Part shown: piece by piece, positions 15,880-24,001 of the stretch
Layout: every line of letters starts with the position of its first letter
Numbering within the stretch: the stretch's first letter is position 1
Origin: Oscillospiraceae bacterium
GTDB lineage: Bacteria; Bacillota; Clostridia; UBA1212; UBA1255
Reading direction: 5' to 3'
NCBI GenBank assembly: GCA_015069185.1
Contig: SVJB01000020.1
Coordinates: 1-32,891 of the forward strand
Length of the DNA stretch: 32,891 nt
Position numbers and translations under genes: made by a program
Notes under the pieces: model-generated
Databases searched by the model: none
What the model saw: the letters and a program-made list of their open reading frames with translations, nothing else
What the model was told of the DNA's origin: nothing

Positions 15880-17250
15880 TTATCGGATGTTACCTACTGT
15901 TCTTGGATAGAGAATTACATCACGGATGTTGGTCATACCTGTTACATACATAATGATACGCTCGAAACCAAGGCCAAATCCACTGTGAGGTACGCTGCCA
16001 AATCTACGAAGGTCAATATAATCTGCATATTCTTCAATTTTCATATTACGTTCCTTCATAGCAGCCATCAGCTTGTCATAGTCAGCTTCACGTTCGCTAC
16101 ATCCGATAATCTCACCAACGCCGGGAACCAGCAAATCTGTTGCAGCAACTGTCTTACCGTCAGGATTTTGTTTCATATAGAAGGACTTAATTGCCTTAGG
16201 ATAGTTTGTTATAAAGACAGGCTTGTTGTAAACTTCTTCTGTAATATATCTTTCGTGCTCTGTCTGCAGATCAGCACCCCAATATACAGGATACTGGAAC
16301 TGTTTACCAGACTCTTCCAGCATTTTCACAGCATCTGTATAATCAAGTATAGCAAAGTCGTTATTGATAAGATTATTGAGCTTATCGATAAGGCCCTTCT
16401 CAAAACGCTCATCAAAGAATTTAATTTCTTCAGGACATTTTTCTAATACGTCACGAACGATATATTTTATCATATCTTCTGCAATCTCAATAATGTCCGG
16501 AAGCTCGGCAAAAGCAACCTCCGGCTCTACATGCCAGAATTCTGCAACGTGTCTTGGTGTATTACTGTTTTCTGCACGGAAGCTAGGCCCGAATGTATAA
16601 ATCTTACCCATTGCCATTGCAGCCACCTCGCCTTCCAGCTGTCCGGACACACTAAGTGTGGCACGTCTGCCAAAGAAGTCATCTGCATAATACTCGTCGC
16701 TTGTTTTATATTTATCACTATGACCAATTGTAGTTACGGTAAAAGTCTCTCCTGCGCCTTCACAGTCACTGCCTGTAATCAATGGTGTGTTTACATATAC
16801 ATAGTTATGGCTCTGGAAATATGTGTGAATTGAGTTTGCCATTACAGATCTTACTCTGAGCACTGCGTTAAATGTGTTAGTACGTGTACGCAGATGCGGC
16901 ATTGTTCTTAAGAATTCTAATGTGTGTCTTTTTTTCTGAAGCGGATAATCTGCAGGAGAAGCACCAAGAAGCACAACTTCCTTGGCGTTGATTTCGTTTA
17001 GTTCCTGACGACCCTCTACTGCTGTACCAACTACCTTAACTGATGCACCAAGTTTGAGAGCTTCGTCGTCTACATTGAGAACAGCTTTGTCAATTACTAC
17101 CTGAATGTGCTTAAGTGATGTGCCGTCGTTGAGTTCGAAGAATGCCATGTTCTTTGAATCTCTTGCTGTCCTTACCCAACCGCATACAGTAACTTCTTTA
17201 CCTGTGTACTCTTTGTTTGTCAATACGTCCTTAACGTCCAGATGTTTCAT
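15880..17250 (-). CDS. asnS: Asparaginyl-tRNA synthetase
   Basis: AsnS charges tRNA-Asn. The 456 residues start with an OB-fold anticodon domain (about 5-110, including VTVCGWVRTARDSKNMAF) and continue with a class II core with FRAENSNTPRHVAEFWHVEPE (motif 2, catalytic Arg and Glu) and GFGLGFERIIMYVTG (motif 3). The FWHVEPE wording fits AsnRS rather than AspRS. I set the start at the ATG at 17250, with AGGAGG 7 nt upstream. The frame stays open up to 17373, but that part overlaps the T-box terminator and is not coding. It heads asnS-asnA-unknown-Sel1. Confidence 0.97.
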   Translation of the reverse strand: MKHLDVKDVLTNKEYTGKEVTVCGWVRTARDSKNMAFFELNDGTSLKHIQVVIDKAVLNVDDEALKLGASVKVVGTAVEGRQELNEINAKEVVLLGASPADYPLQKKRHTLEFLRTMPHLRTRTNTFNAVLRVRSVMANSIHTYFQSHNYVYVNTPLITGSDCEGAGETFTVTTIGHSDKYKTSDEYYADDFFGRRATLSVSGQLEGEVAAMAMGKIYTFGPSFRAENSNTPRHVAEFWHVEPEVAFAELPDIIEIAEDMIKYIVRDVLEKCPEEIKFFDERFEKGLIDKLNNLINNDFAILDYTDAVKMLEESGKQFQYPVYWGADLQTEHERYITEEVYNKPVFITNYPKAIKSFYMKQNPDGKTVAATDLLVPGVGEIIGCSEREADYDKLMAAMKERNMKIEEYADYIDLRRFGSVPHSGFGLGFERIIMYVTGMTNIRDVILYPRTVGNIR

Positions 17251-17566
17251 TAGTTTTCCTCCTAAATATAAATAAATGCATAGCTTGCCTTCCTGTAATA
17301 GGACGCTTGCTATGCTCACGTGGTACCACCTATTTTGCTTTAATATAAAGCCACTCTTTACGGATCTTATCAATCCTCTTTACTTAACGCGTAAAACACG
17401 GCTTCCCTAGTAGAAAGGCCTTATGTCCTCTCGTTCAGGTCGCGGCTCCGGAGTGTTATTCGTGCAAACTCTATTCTGCCGGGTTCTCACTGTCCCCGCA
17501 CTCACTGTGAGCGATCTTATGCAGTACTTCTCTCCATCATTGCCTTTGAATGTATTTATTTTTACC
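17251..17566 (-). ncRNA. T-box leader (tRNA-Asn responsive) of asnS-asnA
   Basis: This untranslated leader fills the gap between asnS and its promoter. Reading the minus strand, there is the stem I element GATGGAGA (17531-17538), the loop-E halves AGTA (17525-17528) and GAA (17459-17461), and then the specifier AAC (17455-17457), an Asn codon. The T-box core AGGTGGTACCACG lies at 17319-17331 and a terminator hairpin follows. Uncharged tRNA-Asn should pair with AAC and with the TGGT bulge, favouring the antiterminator. The bulge base after TGG is U, which would wobble with a G discriminator. Two open frames crossing this region are not genes. Confidence 0.93.
17272..17315 (-). terminator. T-box attenuator terminator
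   Basis: A long hairpin with a perfect outer GCATAGC/GCTATGC stem (17278-17315), an inner TCCT/AGGA stem and small internal loops is followed on the minus strand by ATTTATTT. Its 5' arm overlaps the bases downstream of the T-box core, so it competes with the antiterminator. It is expected to stop transcription when tRNA-Asn is charged. Confidence 0.85.
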
Positions 17567-17571
17567 ATGAG

Positions 17572-17600
17572 AGTATACATCGGTAAAAAAATGTTGTCAA
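17572..17600 (-). promoter_or_regulatory. Promoter of the asnS-asnA operon
   Basis: A perfect TTGACA (17595-17600) stands 17 bp from TATACT (17572-17577) on the minus strand. Transcription should start near 17566, just upstream of the T-box stem I. The promoter lies within 80 bp of the xylB stop, and I see no strong terminator between them, so pentose-operon read-through into the leader is possible. Confidence 0.85.
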
Positions 17601-17648
17601 GGGGTAAAGAAGGGTTAACACACACTTGAAAGTCAAGGAACAACATGA

Positions 17649-19103
17649 TTAAAATACATCTTTTAGTGCCGGATACAATTTACTGAATTTCTCGTATTTC
17701 TTATTATATTTTTCTATGATGTCCATTTGAGGATTGATTGTCTCTTGAATTTTCACAATGGCATCGCAAGCCTCCGACACGGATTCATATTCACCACACG
17801 CCACCATCGCAAGCATTGCTGCGCCAAGCGAAGGTCCTTCCTGCGTTGCAGGCAAATTAATATCAATACCCAAAACATTACTTAATATCTGCGGCCAGAT
17901 TTTTATTTTGCTTCCGCCACCACAACAAGTACTTACGTTTACATTAATTCCCAGTTTGCGAGCAACCTCCAAGCAATCTCTAAGTGCAAATGATACACCC
18001 TCAAGTACAGCCAGGCACATTTCTCTTCTTGTTGTAGCGGCATTCATGCCGACAAAAGCAGCTCTTGCATTTACATCGTTAATAGGAGAACGCTCACCCA
18101 TCAGGTAAGGAAGAAAATACACCTGATTATCTCCAAGCATACTGTTCATATCAGTAAATTCGCCGTCATAATCTATACTATTTAAGATGTCAAGCCACCA
18201 GGATGCACAAGATGCAGCTGACAACATACAACCCATTAAATGATATCTACCCTCAGTATAAGCAAAGGAATGAAGTGCATTATTATTGTCTACGTCAAAG
18301 TTATCTGAAACAATGAAGATAGTACCTGATGTGCCAAGTGATATATTGCACTCCCCATCATTGATACAGCCTGTTCCTATTGCTGCCGCAGCATTGTCCC
18401 CTGCTCCTGCAACAACACAAATCTCATTGCCACCAAATAAATAGTCAAACTCTTTTTTTATAACACCTACACGATCCTTGCTATCGCAAAGTTGTGGCAA
18501 CCATTCTTTTTTCACATAGCAAATCTCGCACAGCTTATCAGACCAACATCTGTTTTGCACATCAAGCAGTAACATACCGGATGCATCAGAGTAATCTGTA
18601 ACAAAGCTTCCTGTAAGCCGATAAACTATGTAATCCTTAGGAAGCATGATTTTGTGTATTTTTGTAAAGTTCTCCGGTTCATGTTCTTTGAGCCATAATA
18701 TTTTAGGCGCAGTAAAACCGGCAAAAGCAATATTCGCAACATGACCGGATAAAGTATCCTTACCTATTTGATTATTCAAATAAGCAACTTGATCTTCTGT
18801 TCTTCCATCATTCCATAATATTGCAGGTCTTATTACATGATCTTCATTATCTAATATAACAAGTCCGTGCATTTGTCCGGCAACACCAAGTCCAGCAATC
18901 TTCGATTTATCTTGTCCGTCAAGGAGCTCTTCTAAACCACTTATAACCGCATCATACCAATCTTCCGGATTTTGTTGACTCCATCCCGGCTTAGGATATT
19001 CTACAGGATAATGCCTTGTGACAGTCGCTAACTTTTCACCTTTCTCATCCACCAATATAATTTTCACAGAAGATGTGCCTAAATCTATTCCAATATATAG
19101 CAT
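17649..19103 (-). CDS. xylB: Xylulokinase
   Basis: XylB phosphorylates D-xylulose to D-xylulose 5-phosphate for the pentose phosphate pathway. The 484-residue FGGY-family kinase has the N-terminal ATPase loop GIDLGTSSVK, GVAGQMHGL, ILWNDGRT, YPKPGWSQQNPEDWY, the catalytic Asp236 in GAGDNAAAA, and C-terminal CCGGGSKIKIWPQI. It is the last gene of the cluster that begins with xylA, 12 bp after the AraC regulator. Having isomerase and kinase at opposite ends of one operon suggests that xylose is the main end product handled. A related substrate such as ribulose cannot be excluded by sequence, but the motifs fit XylB well. Confidence 0.95.
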   Translation of the reverse strand: MLYIGIDLGTSSVKIILVDEKGEKLATVTRHYPVEYPKPGWSQQNPEDWYDAVISGLEELLDGQDKSKIAGLGVAGQMHGLVILDNEDHVIRPAILWNDGRTEDQVAYLNNQIGKDTLSGHVANIAFAGFTAPKILWLKEHEPENFTKIHKIMLPKDYIVYRLTGSFVTDYSDASGMLLLDVQNRCWSDKLCEICYVKKEWLPQLCDSKDRVGVIKKEFDYLFGGNEICVVAGAGDNAAAAIGTGCINDGECNISLGTSGTIFIVSDNFDVDNNNALHSFAYTEGRYHLMGCMLSAASCASWWLDILNSIDYDGEFTDMNSMLGDNQVYFLPYLMGERSPINDVNARAAFVGMNAATTRREMCLAVLEGVSFALRDCLEVARKLGINVNVSTCCGGGSKIKIWPQILSNVLGIDINLPATQEGPSLGAAMLAMVACGEYESVSEACDAIVKIQETINPQMDIIEKYNKKYEKFSKLYPALKDVF

Positions 19104-19115
19104 TATTACTACTCC

Positions 19116-19907
19116 TTATTCTAATTCATTTAACTGTTTACGGTAATTTGTGGGACTACAACCTTTAAATTTCAGAAAATTTCTACTAAAACTCCTCAAA
19201 CTTTCATAACCACACTCTGAAGCAATATCTAAAATCGAATTTGATGTTTCACTTAACATAAAACAAGCTTCATTTATACGGAGTTGATTTACAAAAGTGT
19301 TAAAATTAATACCGGTCTTTCTCCTAAAATATTTTGAAATATACGCATAATCATATGAGAGTCGTGTTGACAGCTCCATAAGCGAACAATCCGATTTGTA
19401 GTTCTCCTCAGCATAACTAATGATATCCCTTAAAAGTCTACCGTGCGAAAATAATTTCTTCTCATTATTATCCAGAAAAACACATTTTTCTTTATAAATC
19501 CCACAAATTAAATATAGTGCTCCTTTTATTTTATATATATTATCCTGTTTGTCTAGGGTTAAAAGCACATTCAGTAATGTCTCATCCTCAACACTAAAAA
19601 AATTACTGGATGCTTTTTTGTTTTCAATATATTTACTAAAGTGTTTTATGTGTTCAGGTGAAAATATAAATAAAATATGTTCACTTTTCTCACTTTGAAG
19701 CGAATGAATCTGATGAGGAAAAATGAAAGCGCAGTCATTTTTCTTCATAATCTTTACCTCATCATCTATACGAACCTCCATCTGTCCGTCTAATATATAC
19801 AAAAATTCGTAACTACGATGCAAATGGAGAGGAAAACTAAAATTTTTCTTTCGTTCAACAACAAAATGTTCCTCAAAAACACTATGCTCTTGTTGATATA
19901 AGTTCAT
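19116..19907 (-). CDS. AraC-family transcriptional regulator
   Basis: The 263-residue regulator has an N-terminal cupin sensor (about 20-95, with FPLHLHRSYEFLYILDGQ) and a C-terminal pair of helix-turn-helix motifs (about 165-260). These include SLMELSTRLSYDYAYISKYF and SILDIASECGYESLRSFSRN, ending in the usual SPTNYRK. Such proteins bind a sugar through the cupin and usually activate nearby genes. It lies inside the pentose operon, 17 bp after the cytoplasmic GH51-like gene and 12 bp before xylB. It is probably the local activator, possibly acting at the repeats before xylA, in an autoregulatory loop. Confidence 0.93.
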   Translation of the reverse strand: MNLYQQEHSVFEEHFVVERKKNFSFPLHLHRSYEFLYILDGQMEVRIDDEVKIMKKNDCAFIFPHQIHSLQSEKSEHILFIFSPEHIKHFSKYIENKKASSNFFSVEDETLLNVLLTLDKQDNIYKIKGALYLICGIYKEKCVFLDNNEKKLFSHGRLLRDIISYAEENYKSDCSLMELSTRLSYDYAYISKYFRRKTGINFNTFVNQLRINEACFMLSETSNSILDIASECGYESLRSFSRNFLKFKGCSPTNYRKQLNELE

Positions 19908-19924
19908 ACACTCACCCTTGTAAG

Positions 19925-21706
19925 TTAATATTCAATAAACAAAATACTGTTTGCCGGAATAGAAATTACTCCATCTTTTGAGATAACACTATCAACAAGC
20001 TCTATGCTGTTTTCAAAAGCTGTTATACTTTTCATTAAAATACCGGAAACGTGATATTCCGTAATTTCTTTTCCCGAACAATTATCAATAATATTGATTT
20101 CTGTTTGTTTGTCAACTCTGTTAATAATGGAAATAACTGTATTATTTTGATGTTTTGTTGCTACGCAATCAACATCCTTATTATCAGATATTGCATTCAA
20201 TAAGATACCATTTCTATGTTTATGGAAATATTCAAATAAGGTACCTGATGTATCCATCTTTACTGCTTCAGGGCTTACATCAAGCATTCCCTCGTTGATA
20301 GGATGGAAGAATCTGGCATCGGATATGCGCCACTTATCAAAATATTTAATCATAAAATTAAGCATTAAAGCGTTAGATAAAGTCATAAGGTTGCTACCCT
20401 TCAATCCCCAAGAATAATTCCACTCATCAAGATTTATTTGAATTTTGTTGTATTTATCCTTGAAAATTATATTTTGCATGTACTCAAGTCCATGATCATA
20501 GCCATCAATCAACATTTTTCTTACGTTATCAGCATATAACAAGTCCGACTTTTCAGAATCAATCTCTGTACCGTTATATCGGTGATATGACACAAAATCA
20601 TATTCAGACTTAATATTCTCCACATATTTAATGCTCCACTCTTTGTGTATCTCAGAGTGGGGACACACACCAATAATAGTTTTAATTGTAGGATCTGATG
20701 TCTTCATTGCTCTGATATACTCGTCTGTTACGCGAGCTGCCTTCACAGCATCGTGCTCTAAACCATATCCAAAGTAATATATCTCATTTCCTACATACCA
20801 AAGCTTAATATTAAATGGTGTAAATCCCAAAGATTCTCTAACTGCACCCCAGTATGTGCTTCCATCTCCATTACAGTACTCAACTAAGTCCCCTGCCTCT
20901 TGAGGTTCAGACAAAACAAGTCTCGATGTATATTCAGGTTCAGCACCTACTTTCCTACATAGCAATACAAATTCATTTATTCCGATATCGTTAGTGTCCT
21001 GGTGAAAACTATCTCTAAACAAGAAGTTCTTAACAGCTCCATCCATTGGTTTTCTAAAATCAACAGGCTTGAGACCTTCCTTCCACTCAAAATGATCTGC
21101 ACAGCATCCGCCTGGGAAGCGAAGATATGAAGGTTTTAGCTTTGCCAGCATCTCAATAACATCGGTTCTCATTCCGTAATAGTTATCCTTGTCCATATAA
21201 GATACTGCATATACATATGACTCGCTACCTTCTGTAAGAGTAAGTTTGAATGTTCCGTTTTTAATATCTTCATCTGCTTTTATTACCAGATTTATATATG
21301 AGAACTCTTCTTTGGATGCTTTTACATCAGTTTGCCATGTCTTACCGGCTGCTTCTATAGAGAATTTTCTGTCTGTGTTGCAAGAATTAATAAGCGCTCT
21401 TATTTCATATAAATGATCTTTTTTTACCAAAACTGACTCGGCAGTATATGAAATACTGCTATTAGCATTTAATTTAATATACGAACTCTGACATGGACTA
21501 CTGTTGATATCTCTTATATAATCCGCTCCATCTAATATCCAACCACCAGGTCCGTTATCATCTCCTGCATAAAACTTTCTATTACACAGCATTTGGGCCA
21601 TCAAGCCCTGCCAAAATGTTGTTCTTGTAATTTCCATATTAAGCCCGTATATACCTTCGGGGATTCTATATGCTTTTTCTTTTTCCTGAATATTTATATT
21701 AACCAT
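19925..21706 (-). CDS. Cytoplasmic GH51-like alpha-L-arabinofuranosidase family enzyme
   Basis: This is a 593-residue glycosidase without a signal peptide, so it is probably intracellular. It resembles GH51 (clan GH-A) enzymes. IYGLNMEITRTTFWQGLMAQ opens the N-terminal sandwich, RFPGGCCADHFEW marks the barrel, and the likely acid/base Glu308 lies in WYVGNE, with the nucleophile Glu428 in LDEWNYSWG. A beta-sandwich follows. GH51 enzymes remove arabinofuranose from arabinoxylan or arabinan, though the family has other specificities. It is a paralogue of the lipoprotein encoded just upstream and probably handles imported oligosaccharides. The start has AAGGAAGGT before the ATG, 15 bp after the preceding stop. 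Confidence 0.85.
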   Translation of the reverse strand: MVNINIQEKEKAYRIPEGIYGLNMEITRTTFWQGLMAQMLCNRKFYAGDDNGPGGWILDGADYIRDINSSPCQSSYIKLNANSSISYTAESVLVKKDHLYEIRALINSCNTDRKFSIEAAGKTWQTDVKASKEEFSYINLVIKADEDIKNGTFKLTLTEGSESYVYAVSYMDKDNYYGMRTDVIEMLAKLKPSYLRFPGGCCADHFEWKEGLKPVDFRKPMDGAVKNFLFRDSFHQDTNDIGINEFVLLCRKVGAEPEYTSRLVLSEPQEAGDLVEYCNGDGSTYWGAVRESLGFTPFNIKLWYVGNEIYYFGYGLEHDAVKAARVTDEYIRAMKTSDPTIKTIIGVCPHSEIHKEWSIKYVENIKSEYDFVSYHRYNGTEIDSEKSDLLYADNVRKMLIDGYDHGLEYMQNIIFKDKYNKIQINLDEWNYSWGLKGSNLMTLSNALMLNFMIKYFDKWRISDARFFHPINEGMLDVSPEAVKMDTSGTLFEYFHKHRNGILLNAISDNKDVDCVATKHQNNTVISIINRVDKQTEINIIDNCSGKEITEYHVSGILMKSITAFENSIELVDSVISKDGVISIPANSILFIEY

Positions 21707-21721
21707 CTGTATTACCTTCCT

Positions 21722-24001
21722 TTACTTTAATAATTCAACTACGACCAAGCTAGCACCAGGGATATCAATGGTGAAAATATTTTCTGTAATATCCTTTTCC
21801 AATTGATATATTTTCACAGTGTCTTCATCTACCAAAGCAGTATTTTCCAAATCTAACTCTTTTGCTTCAATAGTATATATCTTAACTTTAGAGTATTTCT
21901 CACTGTTTATTTCCGAATTAACAGTAAGTCTTACTGCGGCTTGCTCCCGGTTAACAACAGATATTATACCATTGTCTGTACCTTGGGTAGCAAGTATACT
22001 TAGAGCTTTGTTTTCACAACAAGACTCTAAGATAGTTTGATTCTTATGCTTTACAAATAATTGGAAAGCTGTGCCTACTGCAGTTATCTTTGCTTCATTG
22101 GGAGTGACAAAAATCATACCTTCTAACGGGTGGAAGAAGCTGGCACTATAAGCAGGATATAACAGACTACCATTTGCCAGAGTATGCCAATATAGACTAT
22201 CACCCATATACATAAGTGTACTTGGCATCATGCCAAAGCCCCAGTTCCATTCATCAACATATAAAGTGGCATTTTCAGGTATATACGCCTTCATTCGTTC
22301 CATAAGGTCTGCAGCATTTTTTACAGTGCCGCTATAGCCTTGCTTAAACGCCCCTAATTCATTAAGAGCCGCAAGGCCATTAAAGTGACCGTCTGTAACT
22401 GTAGCGGGACCATAATATTCATGTACTGATATATATTCGTATTGCTCAGTAATATTTTTTACATACTGTTCGCTCCATGATGTAAGGTCGTTACCAACTG
22501 TGTTAATACCGATAACTACGTTAATATTCTCATCTACCTTACGCATTTCTCTAATAAATTCACTTGTTTTTTTTGCTGCCAAAACACCATTTGCAGCATA
22601 TTCACCACCAAAGAAATAAACTTCGTTGCCTATATACCAATTTAGGACCTCATATCCGTTTTCTTTGCAGTATTTTACAAGATCGCTACTACTCTTAGCA
22701 TCCATAGCAACTAAAGATACTGTAAGCTCTGCTTTTGCTCCGGTTAACTCACATAAAGCCATAAATTCCTTGAGTCCAAAGTCAAAAGTATCCTGATTAT
22801 ATGTTGCTGTAAATAAGAATCCTTCCATTCCATTGGCATTCATTGGTTTTCTTAAATGAGGCTCTTTAAGACTTTCTTTCCAGTCCCACTTATCGACGCA
22901 GCAACCACCTGGATATCTCAGTGTCGATGGTTTCAATTCCTTTAGTGCCTCTATAACATCAGGACGCATTCCCATATAATTGTTTGTATTCATCATGGAT
23001 ACTTGGTATATATCTACAGACGCTGTTTTATTTTTTATGGTAAATGTACCATTTTGAATAGTTTCGTCGGCTTTATATATAAACGAGTATTCATTATATG
23101 CATCATTTGATGGCTTAACTGTAAATGTAGTAATCTTCTTATCATTCAAGTATATTTCTAGTTCTGTTTGCTTGCTAAGGTCACTATTTGTCCAGACTTT
23201 TATCTCGTATGACTGATTCTTAGCCAAATATATCCATTGATCCTGATGACTAATCTCGCCACCTTTTTCAAGTGCAACGTAGTTACTCTGGCACATACTT
23301 TTTGTCACATCGGTAATATACTCAAAATTATTACCGTTCCATCCGGCTGGTTTACCATCTTCTTGAGCATAGAACTTTCTGTTATTAATCATTTGCGCAG
23401 ACAAGCCATAGTGCCAAGCCTTACGTGTTATTTCCATATTCATCCCATAAAGTCCCTCTGATATTGCTTTATCAAGAGATCCTTTTATATCAAGGTTATT
23501 TTGGAGTAAATATCCATTAGAATACAAAGTTAATATGCCCTCAAAGTTTGCTCCTGACGGAACCGTAGCACTTAAAGTATTTTCACCCTTAGTCAAGGCC
23601 GGTAAAATGGCTTTTGTTATATCATGAGTAGCTCCTTTAGTATCTCTGGTAAGGGTAAAGACTTTCTCCCCATTCACATAGAAAACAACAGCTTGGTTTT
23701 TACGTAGTGATTTTATTTTCACATACAACGCAATTTTCGAATAGTCTGAAACTTCAAATTCGCTATTGAACTTAATACCTGTCTTGAGGCTATTACTGTC
23801 AAATTTGACTTGAGGATAATCTTCTACGCTATCTAACAAAACAACGCTTCCGTTATATACATATTCAGGAAAAGGTGTCGTTTCAATATCAGATATACAG
23901 TTTGTTGGTAAAGGTGACTCTGAAGGTAGCGTATTATTGCCACAACTGCACATAATGCAAATAAGTAGTAATAATGATATTATTCCTGTACTTTTTTTCA
24001 T
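21722..24001 (-). CDS. Extracellular lipoprotein GH51-like enzyme
   Basis: This is a 759-residue surface version of the cytoplasmic GH51-like enzyme encoded next. Residues 1-20 are a lipoprotein signal ending at the probable lipidated Cys20. Residues about 45-170 form an added sandwich that may bind sugar (NGSVVLLDSVEDYPQVKF onward). The GH51-like part starts near 180 with ISEGLYGMNMEITRKAWHYG. RYPGGCCVDKWDW, the acid/base Glu460 in WYIGNE and the nucleophile Glu584 in YVDEWNWGFG are present. The Glu-to-Glu spacing (124) is close to that of the paralogue (120). It overlaps the upstream gene as ATGA, so translation is coupled. The linkage and sugar it cuts are unknown. Confidence 0.85.
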   Translation of the reverse strand: MKKSTGIISLLLLICIMCSCGNNTLPSESPLPTNCISDIETTPFPEYVYNGSVVLLDSVEDYPQVKFDSNSLKTGIKFNSEFEVSDYSKIALYVKIKSLRKNQAVVFYVNGEKVFTLTRDTKGATHDITKAILPALTKGENTLSATVPSGANFEGILTLYSNGYLLQNNLDIKGSLDKAISEGLYGMNMEITRKAWHYGLSAQMINNRKFYAQEDGKPAGWNGNNFEYITDVTKSMCQSNYVALEKGGEISHQDQWIYLAKNQSYEIKVWTNSDLSKQTELEIYLNDKKITTFTVKPSNDAYNEYSFIYKADETIQNGTFTIKNKTASVDIYQVSMMNTNNYMGMRPDVIEALKELKPSTLRYPGGCCVDKWDWKESLKEPHLRKPMNANGMEGFLFTATYNQDTFDFGLKEFMALCELTGAKAELTVSLVAMDAKSSSDLVKYCKENGYEVLNWYIGNEVYFFGGEYAANGVLAAKKTSEFIREMRKVDENINVVIGINTVGNDLTSWSEQYVKNITEQYEYISVHEYYGPATVTDGHFNGLAALNELGAFKQGYSGTVKNAADLMERMKAYIPENATLYVDEWNWGFGMMPSTLMYMGDSLYWHTLANGSLLYPAYSASFFHPLEGMIFVTPNEAKITAVGTAFQLFVKHKNQTILESCCENKALSILATQGTDNGIISVVNREQAAVRLTVNSEINSEKYSKVKIYTIEAKELDLENTALVDEDTVKIYQLEKDITENIFTIDIPGASLVVVELLK

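Noticed and set aside
17251-17373. N-terminal extension of asnS to 17373
   Set aside because: The extension runs through the T-box and terminator, and the family N-terminus starts at the AGGAGG-preceded ATG at 17250.
17407-17646. A 79-residue open frame upstream of asnS as a leader peptide gene
   Set aside because: It coincides with T-box stem I, its start lies upstream of the predicted transcription start, and no ribosome site is present.
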